A stretch of 64,000 nt of DNA from Lewinella sp. W8. Its GTDB lineage: Bacteria > Bacteroidota > Bacteroidia > Chitinophagales > Saprospiraceae. The stretch lies in assembly GCF_004375085.3 (NCBI RefSeq), contig NZ_SNAQ03000002.1, positions 248,001 through 312,000 on the forward strand. The letters run 5' to 3'. Positions 44,012 to 52,573 of this stretch are shown here, one piece after another. The notes under the pieces are model-generated. The model saw only the letters and a program-made list of their open reading frames with translations. It searched no databases and was not told where the DNA came from. Made by a program: the position numbers and the translations under genes. Within the stretch, counting starts at the first letter, position 1, and each line of letters opens with the position of its first letter.

Positions 44012-44649
44012 GCTTCAATGGATTTCGATTAAAAAAATAGTGAGTAATACACTGCTCCCGAGAGAGCAGACAGGTTTTCTTTGATTAAGAGTTCATTGAA
44101 GCTTTTTCCACCAGAACAACGCGACCATCGGGAAATAGCATGACTCCGCTGATGACGCTCTCCGCCGGGTCTACCCATCTTAGGGTAGGCCGCCGAAACA
44201 CTGCCATCAAATTCCTAGTCTATTTCCAGTACGTTAAAAAAAGTGCGAAAAACTCTAATAAATTCTACCCTTATGGATGTATTGGTAGATAAGGCCTAAA
44301 GAAACCGCAGCTTTCGGGAGGGAAAGTGCGACGGCACAAAACCGCGAGTGCGGTTAACTGGATGCATTGGGTCTTTCTCTGGGGGTCCTTATAAAAAAAG
44401 TAATTCTTTGGTTGATTAAGGGCATTCGTTTGGCTAACGACAAAGAATAACAAAACGCTTCCTGCGTCTACGGAAAGAATTGGATTTTGTCCCCGGGTAT
44501 TCCCGCCATGCGGTGGAGCCCAATGTCCAAAAGTAACCAAAACTAACTGAGGGTCAATGGCCCTACTCAGGGTCTCGGCACCCGCGGTCCCTCGCCCAAA
44601 AAATGGGCATTTCCGCGTATCTTTCCCCTTTCACCAACCAAATGACCAA
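44012..44649. other. Long intergenic region between SusC and propeller gene
   Basis: 638 bases between divergent genes. A minus-strand frame of 89 codons (44271-44540) has no family features. It holds the promoter region of the SusC/SusD operon, but no clear TAnnTTTG box was found. Near its right end is a second copy (44578-44604) of the 27-base repeat, identical but for one base to 34435-34461. 44140-44156 resembles 30054-30070. Confidence 0.5.
44578..44604. repeat. 27-base dispersed repeat, copy 2
   Basis: Same orientation as 34435-34461 with a single base change, again followed by GGCATTTCC, and sited 46 bases before the likely GTG start of the following gene. Open codons upstream of that start are therefore repeat sequence and not protein. 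Confidence 0.8.
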
Positions 44650-47600
44650 GTGTTACGAATCACGCTACTTTGCTTTTGCACCTTACTGTCCGTCGTGCTT
44701 TTTGCTCAGGACGAAGACAAGGACGCCCGGTATGAAGCGGGCTGGAACAGTCTTTCCTTCCGGTCCATCGGGCCGGCCTTCACCTCGGGCAGAATTTCCG
44801 ACTTTGCCGTCAACCCCGATAATCCGAGTGAATTCTTCGTGGCCACCTCCGCCGGTGGCGTCTGGAAAACCACCAACCGGGGACTGAACTTCAAACCCGT
44901 TTTTGATCGCCAGGGCTCCTACTCCATCGGCGTAGTGGAAATGGACCCCAACAACCACAATGTCGTATGGGTCGGCACGGGGGAGAACAACAACCAGCGA
45001 AGCGTTGCCTTCGGCGACGGCGTGTATAAGAGCGTCGACGGGGGTAAGAGCTGGAAGCACATGGGCCTGAAAAACTCCGAGCACATCGGCATGATCGCCG
45101 TTGATCCCCGGGATGGCAACGTCGTTTACGTGGCAGCTACCGGTCCGCTGTGGAGCGCCGGCGGAGACCGCGGCCTCTACAAAACCACCGACGGCGGCGA
45201 GAACTGGGAGAAAATCCTGGACATCAGTGCCCACACCGGGATTCACGAAGTGCACCTCGACCCCCGTGACCCCGATCTGGTGTACGCCGTCGCCCACCAG
45301 CGCCGCCGGCACGTATTTACCTACATCAGTGGCGGACCGGAGTCCGCCGTCTACAAATCCACCGACGGGGGAGAAAACTTCCGCAAGATCATGACGGGGA
45401 TGCCCGGTGGAGATAAGGGCCGCATTGGCCTGGACATTTCCCCCGCCAACCCCGACGTAGTCTACGCCGTCGTGGAGGCCCAGACCGGGCGCGGTGGGTT
45501 CTACCGCTCCACCGACCGGGGAGAAAGCTGGGAGAAAAGAAGCTCATACAGCTCCAGTGGCAACTATTACCAGGAAGTGATTGCCGATCCGGTCGACGTT
45601 GACCGCGTCTACGTCATGAACACCTTCGCGGCCGTCAGTACGGATGGCGGAAAGAATTTCGGCAACGTTGGCGAGCGGAACAAGCACATCGACAACCACG
45701 CCCTGTGGATCGACCCCAACAACCCCAACTACCTGCTCAACGGCAACGACGGCGGGGTGTACGAATCCTGGGACCGGGGACAAACCTGGCGCTTCTTCCC
45801 CAACCTGCCGGTAACCCAGTTCTACAAGGTGGCCGTCGATAACGACTACCCCTTCTACAACGTCTACGGTGGCACGCAGGATAACTTCAGCTTCGGGGGC
45901 CCCAGCCGCACCACCGAGCCCACCGGCATTACCAACCGCCACTGGTTCGTCACGACGCTCGGTGACGGGTTTGAGCCCCACGTAGATCCGACGAACCCCA
46001 ACATTGTGTACAGCCAGTCGCAGTACGGTAACCTCAGCCGCTTTGACCGCGCTACCGGGGAAACCACCAACATTGTTCCCCAGCCCCCCAAGGGAGACTA
46101 CTCCTACAATTGGAACTGGGACTCTCCCCTCCTGGTCAGCAGCCACGACCCCAAACGGGTTTACTACGCCTCCGACCGGGTACACCGCTCCGACGACCGC
46201 GGCCAGAGCTGGCGGGAGGTCAGCGGCGACCTGACGCGCGGCATCGACCGCAACAAGCTCAAGGTGATGGGCAAGGTTTGGCCCATGGACGCCGTGGCCA
46301 AGAACGTCTCCACCACACCCTACGGTAACATTGTGGCCCTGGCGGAGTCGCCCCTGAACGAAAACCTGCTCTACGCCGGCACGGACGACGGCCTTCTGCA
46401 CGTCTCCACGGACGGGGGCGAAAACTGGACCCGTTTCGGGGAGTTCCCCGGGGTGCCGGACACTACCTACGTCAACGAAATCATTGCTTCGGCCCACGAC
46501 GAAAACGTGGTGTACGTAGCCTTCAATAACCATAAGCGGGGTGACTTCAAGCCCTACTTGTTGAAGAGTTCCAACCAGGGTAAGAAGTGGCAATCCATCG
46601 CCGCCAACCTGCCCGAACGCGGCTCCGTCTACGCCATCGCCGAGGACCCGGAGGTGGCCGACCTGCTGTTCGTAGGCACGGAATTCAGCTGCTACGCCAC
46701 CGTTGACGGTGGAAAATACTGGCGCAAACTCGGTCGGGGACTCCCGACCGTAGCGGTGCGGGACATCAACATCCAGGAACGGGAGAATGACCTCGTGCTG
46801 GCCACCTTCGGCCGCGGCTTCTACATCATGGATGACTACTCCGCCCTCCGCGAACTGACGCCGGAGGTCATGGAGCAGGAAGCCCATCTGTTCAGCGTCC
46901 GGGACGCCTTCCAGTACCTGCCTTACAGCCCGATCGCGGCCAGTAACACCATCTCCTGGCTCGGCCCCAAGGGCTTCCAGGGGGAAACGTACTACCTGGG
47001 CACCAACCCCAAATTCGGCGCGGCCTTCACCTATTTCCTCAAGGAGGGCTACAAGACCAAAGAGGCCCTGCGGGAGGAAGAGGAACGGGAGCGCCGCAAA
47101 GAGGGCGAAGACGTCTTCTACCCCACCTACGATCAGCTCACCGCCGAAGCGGAGGAAGAGAAACCCTTCCTGATCTTCACCGTCCGGGACGCCAACGGGG
47201 CCGTGGTCAACGAAGTACGCACCGCCGCCCAGAAGGGCATCAACCGCGTGCACTGGGACCTGAAGTACCCGGACATCGACCGGGTCAACAAGAGCAAGGG
47301 AGACCCCTCCAGCAACCTCTCTAGTGGCATTATGGTACTCCCCGGAGACTACACCGTTGAGATGTCCAAGAGCATCGACGGCACCATCACCAAGTTGGCG
47401 GGGCCCGTGGCCTTTAAGGTCAAGGATCTCGAGAACCGTACGTTGCCCGCTACCGATCCGGCGGCCATGCTCGCCTACCACCGCGAGTTGAGTGAACTGT
47501 CCAAACAAGCCAACGCAATGCGGGGCACTTACGGCGAGTTAAGTGAGCGGCTGGAGTACTACCGCGCGGCCATCCGGCTCGTGGACAATCCGAAACTTGC

Positions 47601-47928
47601 GGAGCAGGTAGACGCCCTGGACGAAAAACTCAAGGCTATCCGGATTGAGCTTTACGGCGACCCCATCAAACGCCAGTTGGAAATTGATCAGGCACCCTCC
47701 CTAAGCAGCCGGATCAATACGGCCATCTGGACGGGCAGCTCCTCATTATCCGACCCGACCAAGACTTCCGCCATGGTGAAGGCCATCGCCGAAGAAGAAC
47801 TCGGCCCCGTGATGAACCGCCTGCAGGACATCATGGAGAACGACATTCCGGCCATCGACGCCGCCCTGGACGGTGCCCGGGCACCCTGGACGCCCGGCCG
47901 GGTGATTGGGCCGAAGGGAAAAAAGTAG
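44650..47928 (+). CDS. Large BNR/VPS10-type beta-propeller protein
   Basis: 1092 residues from a GTG at 44650, which opens a signal peptide (VLRITLLCFCTLLSVVLFAQ); codons before it lie in a dispersed repeat. Many BNR/Asp-box blades follow: STDGGENFRKI, STDRGESWEKR, SVDGGKSWKHM, STDGGENWTRF. They build two sortilin/VPS10-like propellers (about 30-760), then a beta domain with GINRVHWDLKYPDIDRV and a C-terminal helical part (about 960-1075). Databases often label this family glycosyl hydrolase because of the Asp boxes, but no sialidase arginine triad is evident. Probably a periplasmic or surface protein; function unknown. A long minus-strand frame over it is a shadow. Confidence 0.85.
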   Translation: MLRITLLCFCTLLSVVLFAQDEDKDARYEAGWNSLSFRSIGPAFTSGRISDFAVNPDNPSEFFVATSAGGVWKTTNRGLNFKPVFDRQGSYSIGVVEMDPNNHNVVWVGTGENNNQRSVAFGDGVYKSVDGGKSWKHMGLKNSEHIGMIAVDPRDGNVVYVAATGPLWSAGGDRGLYKTTDGGENWEKILDISAHTGIHEVHLDPRDPDLVYAVAHQRRRHVFTYISGGPESAVYKSTDGGENFRKIMTGMPGGDKGRIGLDISPANPDVVYAVVEAQTGRGGFYRSTDRGESWEKRSSYSSSGNYYQEVIADPVDVDRVYVMNTFAAVSTDGGKNFGNVGERNKHIDNHALWIDPNNPNYLLNGNDGGVYESWDRGQTWRFFPNLPVTQFYKVAVDNDYPFYNVYGGTQDNFSFGGPSRTTEPTGITNRHWFVTTLGDGFEPHVDPTNPNIVYSQSQYGNLSRFDRATGETTNIVPQPPKGDYSYNWNWDSPLLVSSHDPKRVYYASDRVHRSDDRGQSWREVSGDLTRGIDRNKLKVMGKVWPMDAVAKNVSTTPYGNIVALAESPLNENLLYAGTDDGLLHVSTDGGENWTRFGEFPGVPDTTYVNEIIASAHDENVVYVAFNNHKRGDFKPYLLKSSNQGKKWQSIAANLPERGSVYAIAEDPEVADLLFVGTEFSCYATVDGGKYWRKLGRGLPTVAVRDINIQERENDLVLATFGRGFYIMDDYSALRELTPEVMEQEAHLFSVRDAFQYLPYSPIAASNTISWLGPKGFQGETYYLGTNPKFGAAFTYFLKEGYKTKEALREEEERERRKEGEDVFYPTYDQLTAEAEEEKPFLIFTVRDANGAVVNEVRTAAQKGINRVHWDLKYPDIDRVNKSKGDPSSNLSSGIMVLPGDYTVEMSKSIDGTITKLAGPVAFKVKDLENRTLPATDPAAMLAYHRELSELSKQANAMRGTYGELSERLEYYRAAIRLVDNPKLAEQVDALDEKLKAIRIELYGDPIKRQLEIDQAPSLSSRINTAIWTGSSSLSDPTKTSAMVKAIAEEELGPVMNRLQDIMENDIPAIDAALDGARAPWTPGRVIGPKGKK

Positions 47929-47957
47929 GCTGAGGCTGAGGTCAAAATCATAAAGGA

Positions 47958-47991
47958 AACCGAGACATTGGATAATGTCTCGGTTTTTTTT
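47958..47991 (+). terminator. Intrinsic terminator after propeller gene
   Basis: AACCGAGACATT-ggat-AATGTCTCGGTT is a perfect 12-bp stem running into a T-run that ends at 47991, 29 bases past the stop. Confidence 0.93.
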
Positions 47992-48168
47992 GCCCCTCTG
48001 GATGCGACGGAGCGCGGGTGCAATGAATAAAGGATTGAATGACTGAAGGATTGAAGGAGCCGGTCCTCGGATGCGTCGGAGCGTAGCGGAGCTCATCCTA
48101 GGTCTCGGTGAAGGCAAGAAAAAGGAGAAATGTAGGACTAACGCATCATTAAAAATCTCCGGAAAAGA

Positions 48169-48259
48169 CTTGCGCCCCGCCCAATCGATTTATGGTCGGG
48201 TAAGCACAAGCCGGGCTAAAAGACCAACAGGTAATAACGATGATGCGCAAAAGGTCATG
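48169..48259. repeat. ~90-base dispersed repeat, copy 1
   Basis: Shares long identical blocks with 51647-51734, including GGTCGGG(t/c)AAGCACAAGCCGG and AAGACCA(a/t)CAG, in the same orientation and ending with TCATG. The GGAGCGC(g/a)GGTGCAA and GGATTGAATGA motifs precede both copies at similar distances. Confidence 0.78.
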
Positions 48260-48276
48260 ATACGCCCCAGACTGCG

Positions 48277-48300
48277 CGACCGGCTTGCGGAGCAAGCCTT
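48277..48300. repeat. 24-base hairpin repeat, inverted copy
   Basis: Exact reverse complement of 26147-26170; contains GGCTTGCGGAGCAAGCC, a seven-base stem with a three-base loop. Confidence 0.75.
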
Positions 48301-48462
48301 ATCCAATACTCTCTCCGCTGATCAGAGCATTTTCTACAGAAGCAAATTCTATTTCCTTCCGGGCTACCCATGGCTCCTTACTCAATCCCTGGCACCTGCG
48401 TCCTCGCCCTTGCCCTCCTCCCTATGGCGTAACGCGTGCCCTTCCTCACGCATAAAGCAACA

Positions 48463-49155
48463 ATGACCAACCCTTCCTTACCCATGCGATTGCTCCTTTT
48501 CCTGACCTTCGTCCTCATCATCCCGGCCTTCGGCAAGGCCCAGGTAACCATCGGTCTCAAGGGGGGCGGGACCATTGCCACGGTCAACGAAACCCCTACC
48601 CTGGCCAACATCACCGAAACGGGCACCATCAGCGGACTGACCGGCGGCGTCTTCCTGGAATTTGGGGAAGGCCTGGCCGTCTTCCGTCCGGAGGTACTGT
48701 TCCAGCAACGGGGCTACGATTACACCTTGGCCAACATCGACTCCACTTTTCTGGAGCAGTTCAACTATCTCGACATTCCGGTTACCCTACGGCTACGGCT
48801 GGGAAAACCGAAATTCCGTATTTACCTGGAAGGGGGCGCCAGCCTGGGCTTTGTGCTCGACGGTATCCGCCGGGCCAGCGCCAACGGCAACAGCGTGGAG
48901 ACGGACCTCCTGGCCAATGGCCTGATGGGCCCCAACGACGGAGAAAGCCGCGGCTATGACCTGGCGGGTATCGTGGGCGGCGGCCTGGAATTCAAACTCG
49001 GACCCGGCCGTCTCAGCTTTGGCGGCCGCTATAATGTGGACCTCAACGACCTCTACGATTTTAAGGACCAAAGCGCCCCGCCCGACTGGCGGGAGGTAAA
49101 GTGGCGCAGCTTCGACTTCACCGTGGGGTACGGGTTTACGCTGGATTTCTTTTAG
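48463..49155 (+). CDS. Outer-membrane beta-barrel protein (PorT-like)
   Basis: 230 residues from the ATG at 48463 (an ATG at 48484, MRLLLFLTFVLIIPAFGKAQ, gives the same signal peptide and is equally possible). The mature part starts VTIGLKGGGTIATV and runs through alternating strands such as GVFLEFGEGLAVFRPEVLFQQRGY and FRIYLEGGASLGFVLDG, ending with the aromatic VGYGFTLDFF. This is the outer_membrane_beta-barrel family (PF13568-like) common in Bacteroidota. Role unknown; it is monocistronic. Confidence 0.85.
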   Translation: MTNPSLPMRLLLFLTFVLIIPAFGKAQVTIGLKGGGTIATVNETPTLANITETGTISGLTGGVFLEFGEGLAVFRPEVLFQQRGYDYTLANIDSTFLEQFNYLDIPVTLRLRLGKPKFRIYLEGGASLGFVLDGIRRASANGNSVETDLLANGLMGPNDGESRGYDLAGIVGGGLEFKLGPGRLSFGGRYNVDLNDLYDFKDQSAPPDWREVKWRSFDFTVGYGFTLDFF

Positions 49156-49563
49156 GGCAACTGGTTTCAATCGTGTGGTAAGTGATGCGTTTACTGTTAT
49201 TAGCCCCGGAAGGGAAGGCCCTTTAGTTAGTAGAGGTCATAGCGCCAATCATTCTAGTTTTTTGCGTTAATGGTCGAGCCAGCACTTAGTATTGTTGAGG
49301 AAATATCTACGCGACCTTCCGTCGGGTATTGATCACCCTTCTCCGTAAAAGGTTTGCTCCGGGAACCAATCTCCCGTGAATTTGCCAAACCCAGAATCTG
49401 TGGCCTTCAGGGCCCCGGCCGGTCAATCGCAGTACCTGATTTCATACAATTCTCCCTTTCCATGAAAGGCCAGAAGTTTCGCGGAGCAATTCCCCTGACC
49501 TTTACCGTCAGTAAAAACACCGCGTATCCCTAAGTGGGCATTTCGGCTACAACCCAAAAACTC
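49156..49563. other. Intergenic region, no gene seen
   Basis: 408 bases without a convincing coding frame. One small hairpin near 49455 (CTTTCcatGAAAG) resembles the core of the 38809/51763 hairpins. Confidence 0.4.
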
Positions 49564-51459
49564 ATGCTCCGTACCGCACTACTATTACCCCTACTCCTTG
49601 CTGCCTTTTTGCTAAACGCCCAAACCAATGAATGGATTGGAGGCGATAGTTCGTGGGATGACCCCAACAACTGGTCCCTGGGAAAAATCCCGGCCCCAAA
49701 CCATGATGTCCGCATCAACAGTGGCGGCAGAGTAAAAATCCCGGGGGGCTACTGGGAAGCAAGGTCCATTTTGCTACAGCAAAACGCCCATTTACGGATT
49801 GATCCCGACGCTCGCCTGAGAATATTGCACTGGGCCTTCAACGGTACCGCCTTAACGAATAATGGCGAAGTGGAGGTTCAGGGCCACTTAGAAGTATACC
49901 AGGGTTCCACGAACAATAACGCCACCGGAATTTTCAATGATGGTCAATTTACCGTTGCGGAGGGGGGACTGCTACAGGTCCAGTCCAGTCGCTTTGGTAT
50001 TCGAAACCAGGGAGACATTGACCTGTACGATGAGTTACGGATTCAAAATAACTACAATAGTCTGATGCAACAGCATAACGGTGAAATGACCATTCATTCG
50101 AGCGGACGCTTCGTAGCGCTGGATAATGACAATCTCGTCATGGGCATAGCCCCCGGCACCAGGGTAACCAATGCCGGGCAGATTGATATCGCAAGGCGCA
50201 TACACGGGAATGGAATTCTCGTCCAGGGGCACCTGGCGAACCTTATGAGTGGCGACATCCTGGTACAAATCTCTAACTACTCCGGCGTTTCCATATCGGG
50301 CAATACGGGGCACCTCCTAAACCAGGGGACCATTCGGTTTACCGGTAATGACCAGGGAACCCGCGGGTTATACGTTGGTCAGGGGGGCCATCTTGAAAAT
50401 ACCAATAAGGGCCGGATTGAAGCCCGGGGGATTAGCTTCCCGAATGAAGCGATTGGGGTATTCAATCAGGCTCAACTGACTAACGAGGGCGTCATTGACC
50501 TGGATTTAATCAATACGCCTACCGCCATCACCGTCAACAATAGCCAGTTTTTAAATGTGGCGCAGGCGTCCGTCGTAACGGACGGTGCCATCGGCCTGCG
50601 GGTGGTCAACGGTGGAAATTTGCGTAATGAGGGAGGCTCCCTCATCCTATCCGCGAGTGATATCGCCCTACACGTAGCGGGTAGTGTGACCAATGAAGAC
50701 TGTGGGCGGATTAACCAGACGGGTGACCTCCTGGTGGAAAACAGTAGTCCCTTTCATAACGCCGGCATTTGGGAGCTTGAAGACACTGAGATTCGCACCC
50801 AATACGGCGGCGGTGAGATTGCTAACGATGGCCTGATCTACGACCCCACCAACGCCATTGCTAACCTTTCTCCGATCTACTTTGAAAATGACGCCGCGGT
50901 CCTCCATCCACTGGACTTCGTTCCCGTCCCTGGGGAAACTTACTTTGACATCTTCGACGTCAGGGGCACGAACTGGGGCGAAGTCGGTATGGACTGGACG
51001 CTCGGAACCAATGGCTCCGGCGGAAGGGGAGCCCTTTATTACCCTCACGATAATGCCCTGGAAGCCCTGCATCACCTACCGGTGGGAACGGACCACTTGT
51101 ATACGACCGCTCGCTTAGCGGGTTGCCAGAGTCGGGAATACCGCATTGATTTTGCTGGCCCCGTGAGTAGTAGCCGTAAAAATACTTCGCAGCCCCCCGA
51201 AATGGACGTGACTGAAAGTCAGGTCTTCCCTAACCCAATTGCCGCCAATTTCCAACTGCGGCTGGCGCGGGCCATGCCCGCCAATGGTTTCCTCCAACTG
51301 CTTGACCAAAACGGCCGCGAGGTCGCCCACTGGCGGGTTACCCCCCAGACCGACCGCGTCAAGCTCGTCCGTCCCGCGGGTTTAGCCGCCGGCAGCTACC
51401 TCCTCAGCATCAATTTCGGGGACGGTAATACGGAACAGCGTTGGCTGCTTTTCCGGTAG
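49564..51459 (+). CDS. T9SS type A secreted protein with repetitive beta-helix-like body
   Basis: 631 residues from the ATG at 49564 (MLRTALLLPLLLAAFLLNAQ signal). The body starts with WIGGDSSWDDPNNWSLGKIPAPN, a cell-surface motif seen in bacterial adhesin-like proteins. It continues with Asn/Gly-rich strands in short turns (NNGEVEVQGHLEVYQGS, NQGDIDLYDELRIQNN, NEGVIDLDLINTP), as in right-handed beta-helices. The C-terminal ~75 residues (VFPNPIAANFQLRLARAMPANG...GSYLLSINFGDG) are a type A sorting domain for T9SS. Probably a surface or secreted adhesin-like protein; ligand unknown. Confidence 0.85.
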   Translation: MLRTALLLPLLLAAFLLNAQTNEWIGGDSSWDDPNNWSLGKIPAPNHDVRINSGGRVKIPGGYWEARSILLQQNAHLRIDPDARLRILHWAFNGTALTNNGEVEVQGHLEVYQGSTNNNATGIFNDGQFTVAEGGLLQVQSSRFGIRNQGDIDLYDELRIQNNYNSLMQQHNGEMTIHSSGRFVALDNDNLVMGIAPGTRVTNAGQIDIARRIHGNGILVQGHLANLMSGDILVQISNYSGVSISGNTGHLLNQGTIRFTGNDQGTRGLYVGQGGHLENTNKGRIEARGISFPNEAIGVFNQAQLTNEGVIDLDLINTPTAITVNNSQFLNVAQASVVTDGAIGLRVVNGGNLRNEGGSLILSASDIALHVAGSVTNEDCGRINQTGDLLVENSSPFHNAGIWELEDTEIRTQYGGGEIANDGLIYDPTNAIANLSPIYFENDAAVLHPLDFVPVPGETYFDIFDVRGTNWGEVGMDWTLGTNGSGGRGALYYPHDNALEALHHLPVGTDHLYTTARLAGCQSREYRIDFAGPVSSSRKNTSQPPEMDVTESQVFPNPIAANFQLRLARAMPANGFLQLLDQNGREVAHWRVTPQTDRVKLVRPAGLAAGSYLLSINFGDGNTEQRWLLFR

Positions 51460-51646
51460 CCATCCGGCATGGCGGAAGGGCGTGGATTTCAAAACATCTA
51501 TCCTCCTTTCTGGGAGTATAGGTCTTGTCTCAGCCCGTCATAAGGGCGGCGGAGCGCAGGTGCAAAGTAGAAAGGATAAAAGGACATAAGGATTGAATGA
51601 TTGAAGAAAGGGCGGAGTAACGTAAATCGAAAAACCAGGGAGCAGG

Positions 51647-51734
51647 CTTGCTCCCCGCCTAATCGATAATTGGTCGGGCAAGCACAAGCCGGTCGTCAAG
51701 ACCATCAGCTAATAAAGAAGCGGCCAAAATCATG
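51647..51734. repeat. ~90-base dispersed repeat, copy 2
   Basis: Aligned with 48169-48259 over almost its whole length with scattered substitutions, same orientation. Confidence 0.78.
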
Positions 51735-51762
51735 GTGAATCCCTACGCTTCTAGATGGAGTG

Positions 51763-51785
51763 GTCACCTTTCGGCGAAAGGTGAC
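51763..51785. repeat. Hairpin repeat, copy 2
   Basis: GTCACCTTTC-ggc-GAAAGGTGAC, perfect 10-bp stem; compared with 38809-38831 a G-C pair has become A-T with both arms changed. Confidence 0.8.
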
Positions 51786-51890
51786 ACCAAACCCTTGTCG
51801 GCTTACTACTTCCCATCATCGGCTAAATAAAGTAGGCCCTCAGCCGTGGATGACCCGCCGGCAGTCTAGCCCATTGGTGTAAACGCAAAA

Positions 51891-51912
51891 AGCCATCCCC
51901 GGGGGGATGGCT
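51891..51912 (-). terminator. Intrinsic terminator after Rhs/T9SS operon
   Basis: AGCCATCCCC and GGGGATGGCT form a 10-bp stem with a 2-base loop; on the minus strand TTTTGCGTTT follows. It lies about 160 bases beyond the stop at 52075. The loop is very short, so exact pairing may differ. Confidence 0.65.
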
Positions 51913-52074
51913 CTTGCGGTCTGGACGGACCACTCGGATGGTACAGCTTACCTCGGGTTTTCCGTCTAAAGGCTCAAAAAAAGCTCGATTTTCGAACTTT
52001 AACATTTCTCACAAACGGCTGTCATTGGAAAATCTGGTGACAGATAAGACCGCTAGTATAAGATCAGATAAAGT

Positions 52075-52482
52075 TTACAGAATCACTAATTTACGCTGTT
52101 CGATTCCCCCAATCTGCCGTAAGTACAGGAAGTAGATTCCAGGGGGTAAATGATCTATGGCTAAACGGTGCCGCTGACTGCCAGGAGCTACTTCGGTCAC
52201 CGCTCGCCACAGTTCCCGGCCGGTGGCGTCCACCAGCCCGAGGGTCACCTTCCCGGGGCGCAGCTGGTCATAACTTAGGTAGGTAACGCCCGCCGTCGGA
52301 TTCGGGAAAAGCTCTACTCGGGCAAACTGCGGTGGGGGGCTTTGCTGGCAGGGCACATCCTGCCGTATCATATTGCCGTGTTGATCGTAGTGGAAGGTGA
52401 TGACGGACTGACTCGCCAGCGTTGGAGTGATCGTCAGGTAAATTGTAATCGCCAGGAGACTGCGGAGGAAAAACGCTAACAT
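52075..52482 (-). CDS. Small T9SS type A sorting-domain protein, Rhs companion
   Basis: 135 residues. A signal peptide (LLAITIYLTITPTLASQ) is followed by ITFHYDQHGNMIRQDVPC, which looks like a single Rhs YD-repeat unit. Then comes a complete type A T9SS sorting domain (VELFPNPTAGVTYLSYDQL...GIYFLYLRQIGG). It begins 91 bases after the end of the Rhs-type gene on the same strand, so the two are probably co-transcribed. The mixture of one YD unit with a sorting domain suggests a partner, or a displaced C-terminus of a Rhs-type protein. Function unknown. Confidence 0.82.
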   Translation of the reverse strand: MLAFFLRSLLAITIYLTITPTLASQSVITFHYDQHGNMIRQDVPCQQSPPPQFARVELFPNPTAGVTYLSYDQLRPGKVTLGLVDATGRELWRAVTEVAPGSQRHRLAIDHLPPGIYFLYLRQIGGIEQRKLVIL

Positions 52483-52573
52483 GGAAAGGAATATTTAGAA
52501 TATTCCAGTAAAGCGCCCGTTTCAGTGGACGCTCTACTGGAGTAATGGTTTGCAATAGACGGAAGGGTTAATG

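Larger units (their letters stand above)
47929..48462. other. Intergenic region with terminator and repeats
   Basis: 534 bases. Besides the terminator at 47958-47991 it holds GGATTGAATGA-type direct repeats (48032-48056), a copy of a ~90-base dispersed repeat (48169-48259) and the 24-base hairpin repeat (48277-48300). Short frames across it have no family features. Confidence 0.55.
51460..52074. other. Repeat- and hairpin-rich intergenic region
   Basis: 615 bases between converging genes and without a coding frame. Contents: the GGAGCGCAGGTGCAA motif (51551-51565), a GGATTGAATGA run (51591-51606), the second ~90-base repeat (51647-51734), the second covarying hairpin (51763-51785), the minus-strand terminator (51891-51912) and a 14-base sequence (51915-51928) recurring at 61967. 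Confidence 0.6.

Noticed and set aside
30054..44156. 17-base similarity between 30054-30070 and 44140-44156
   Set aside because: Only 15 of 17 bases match, too weak to call a repeat on its own.
44271..44540. 89-codon minus-strand frame before SusC
   Set aside because: No family features, no conserved context, in a long promoter-bearing gap.
45544..47508. 654-codon minus-strand frame
   Set aside because: Antisense to the propeller gene, Val/Gly-rich with no family features.
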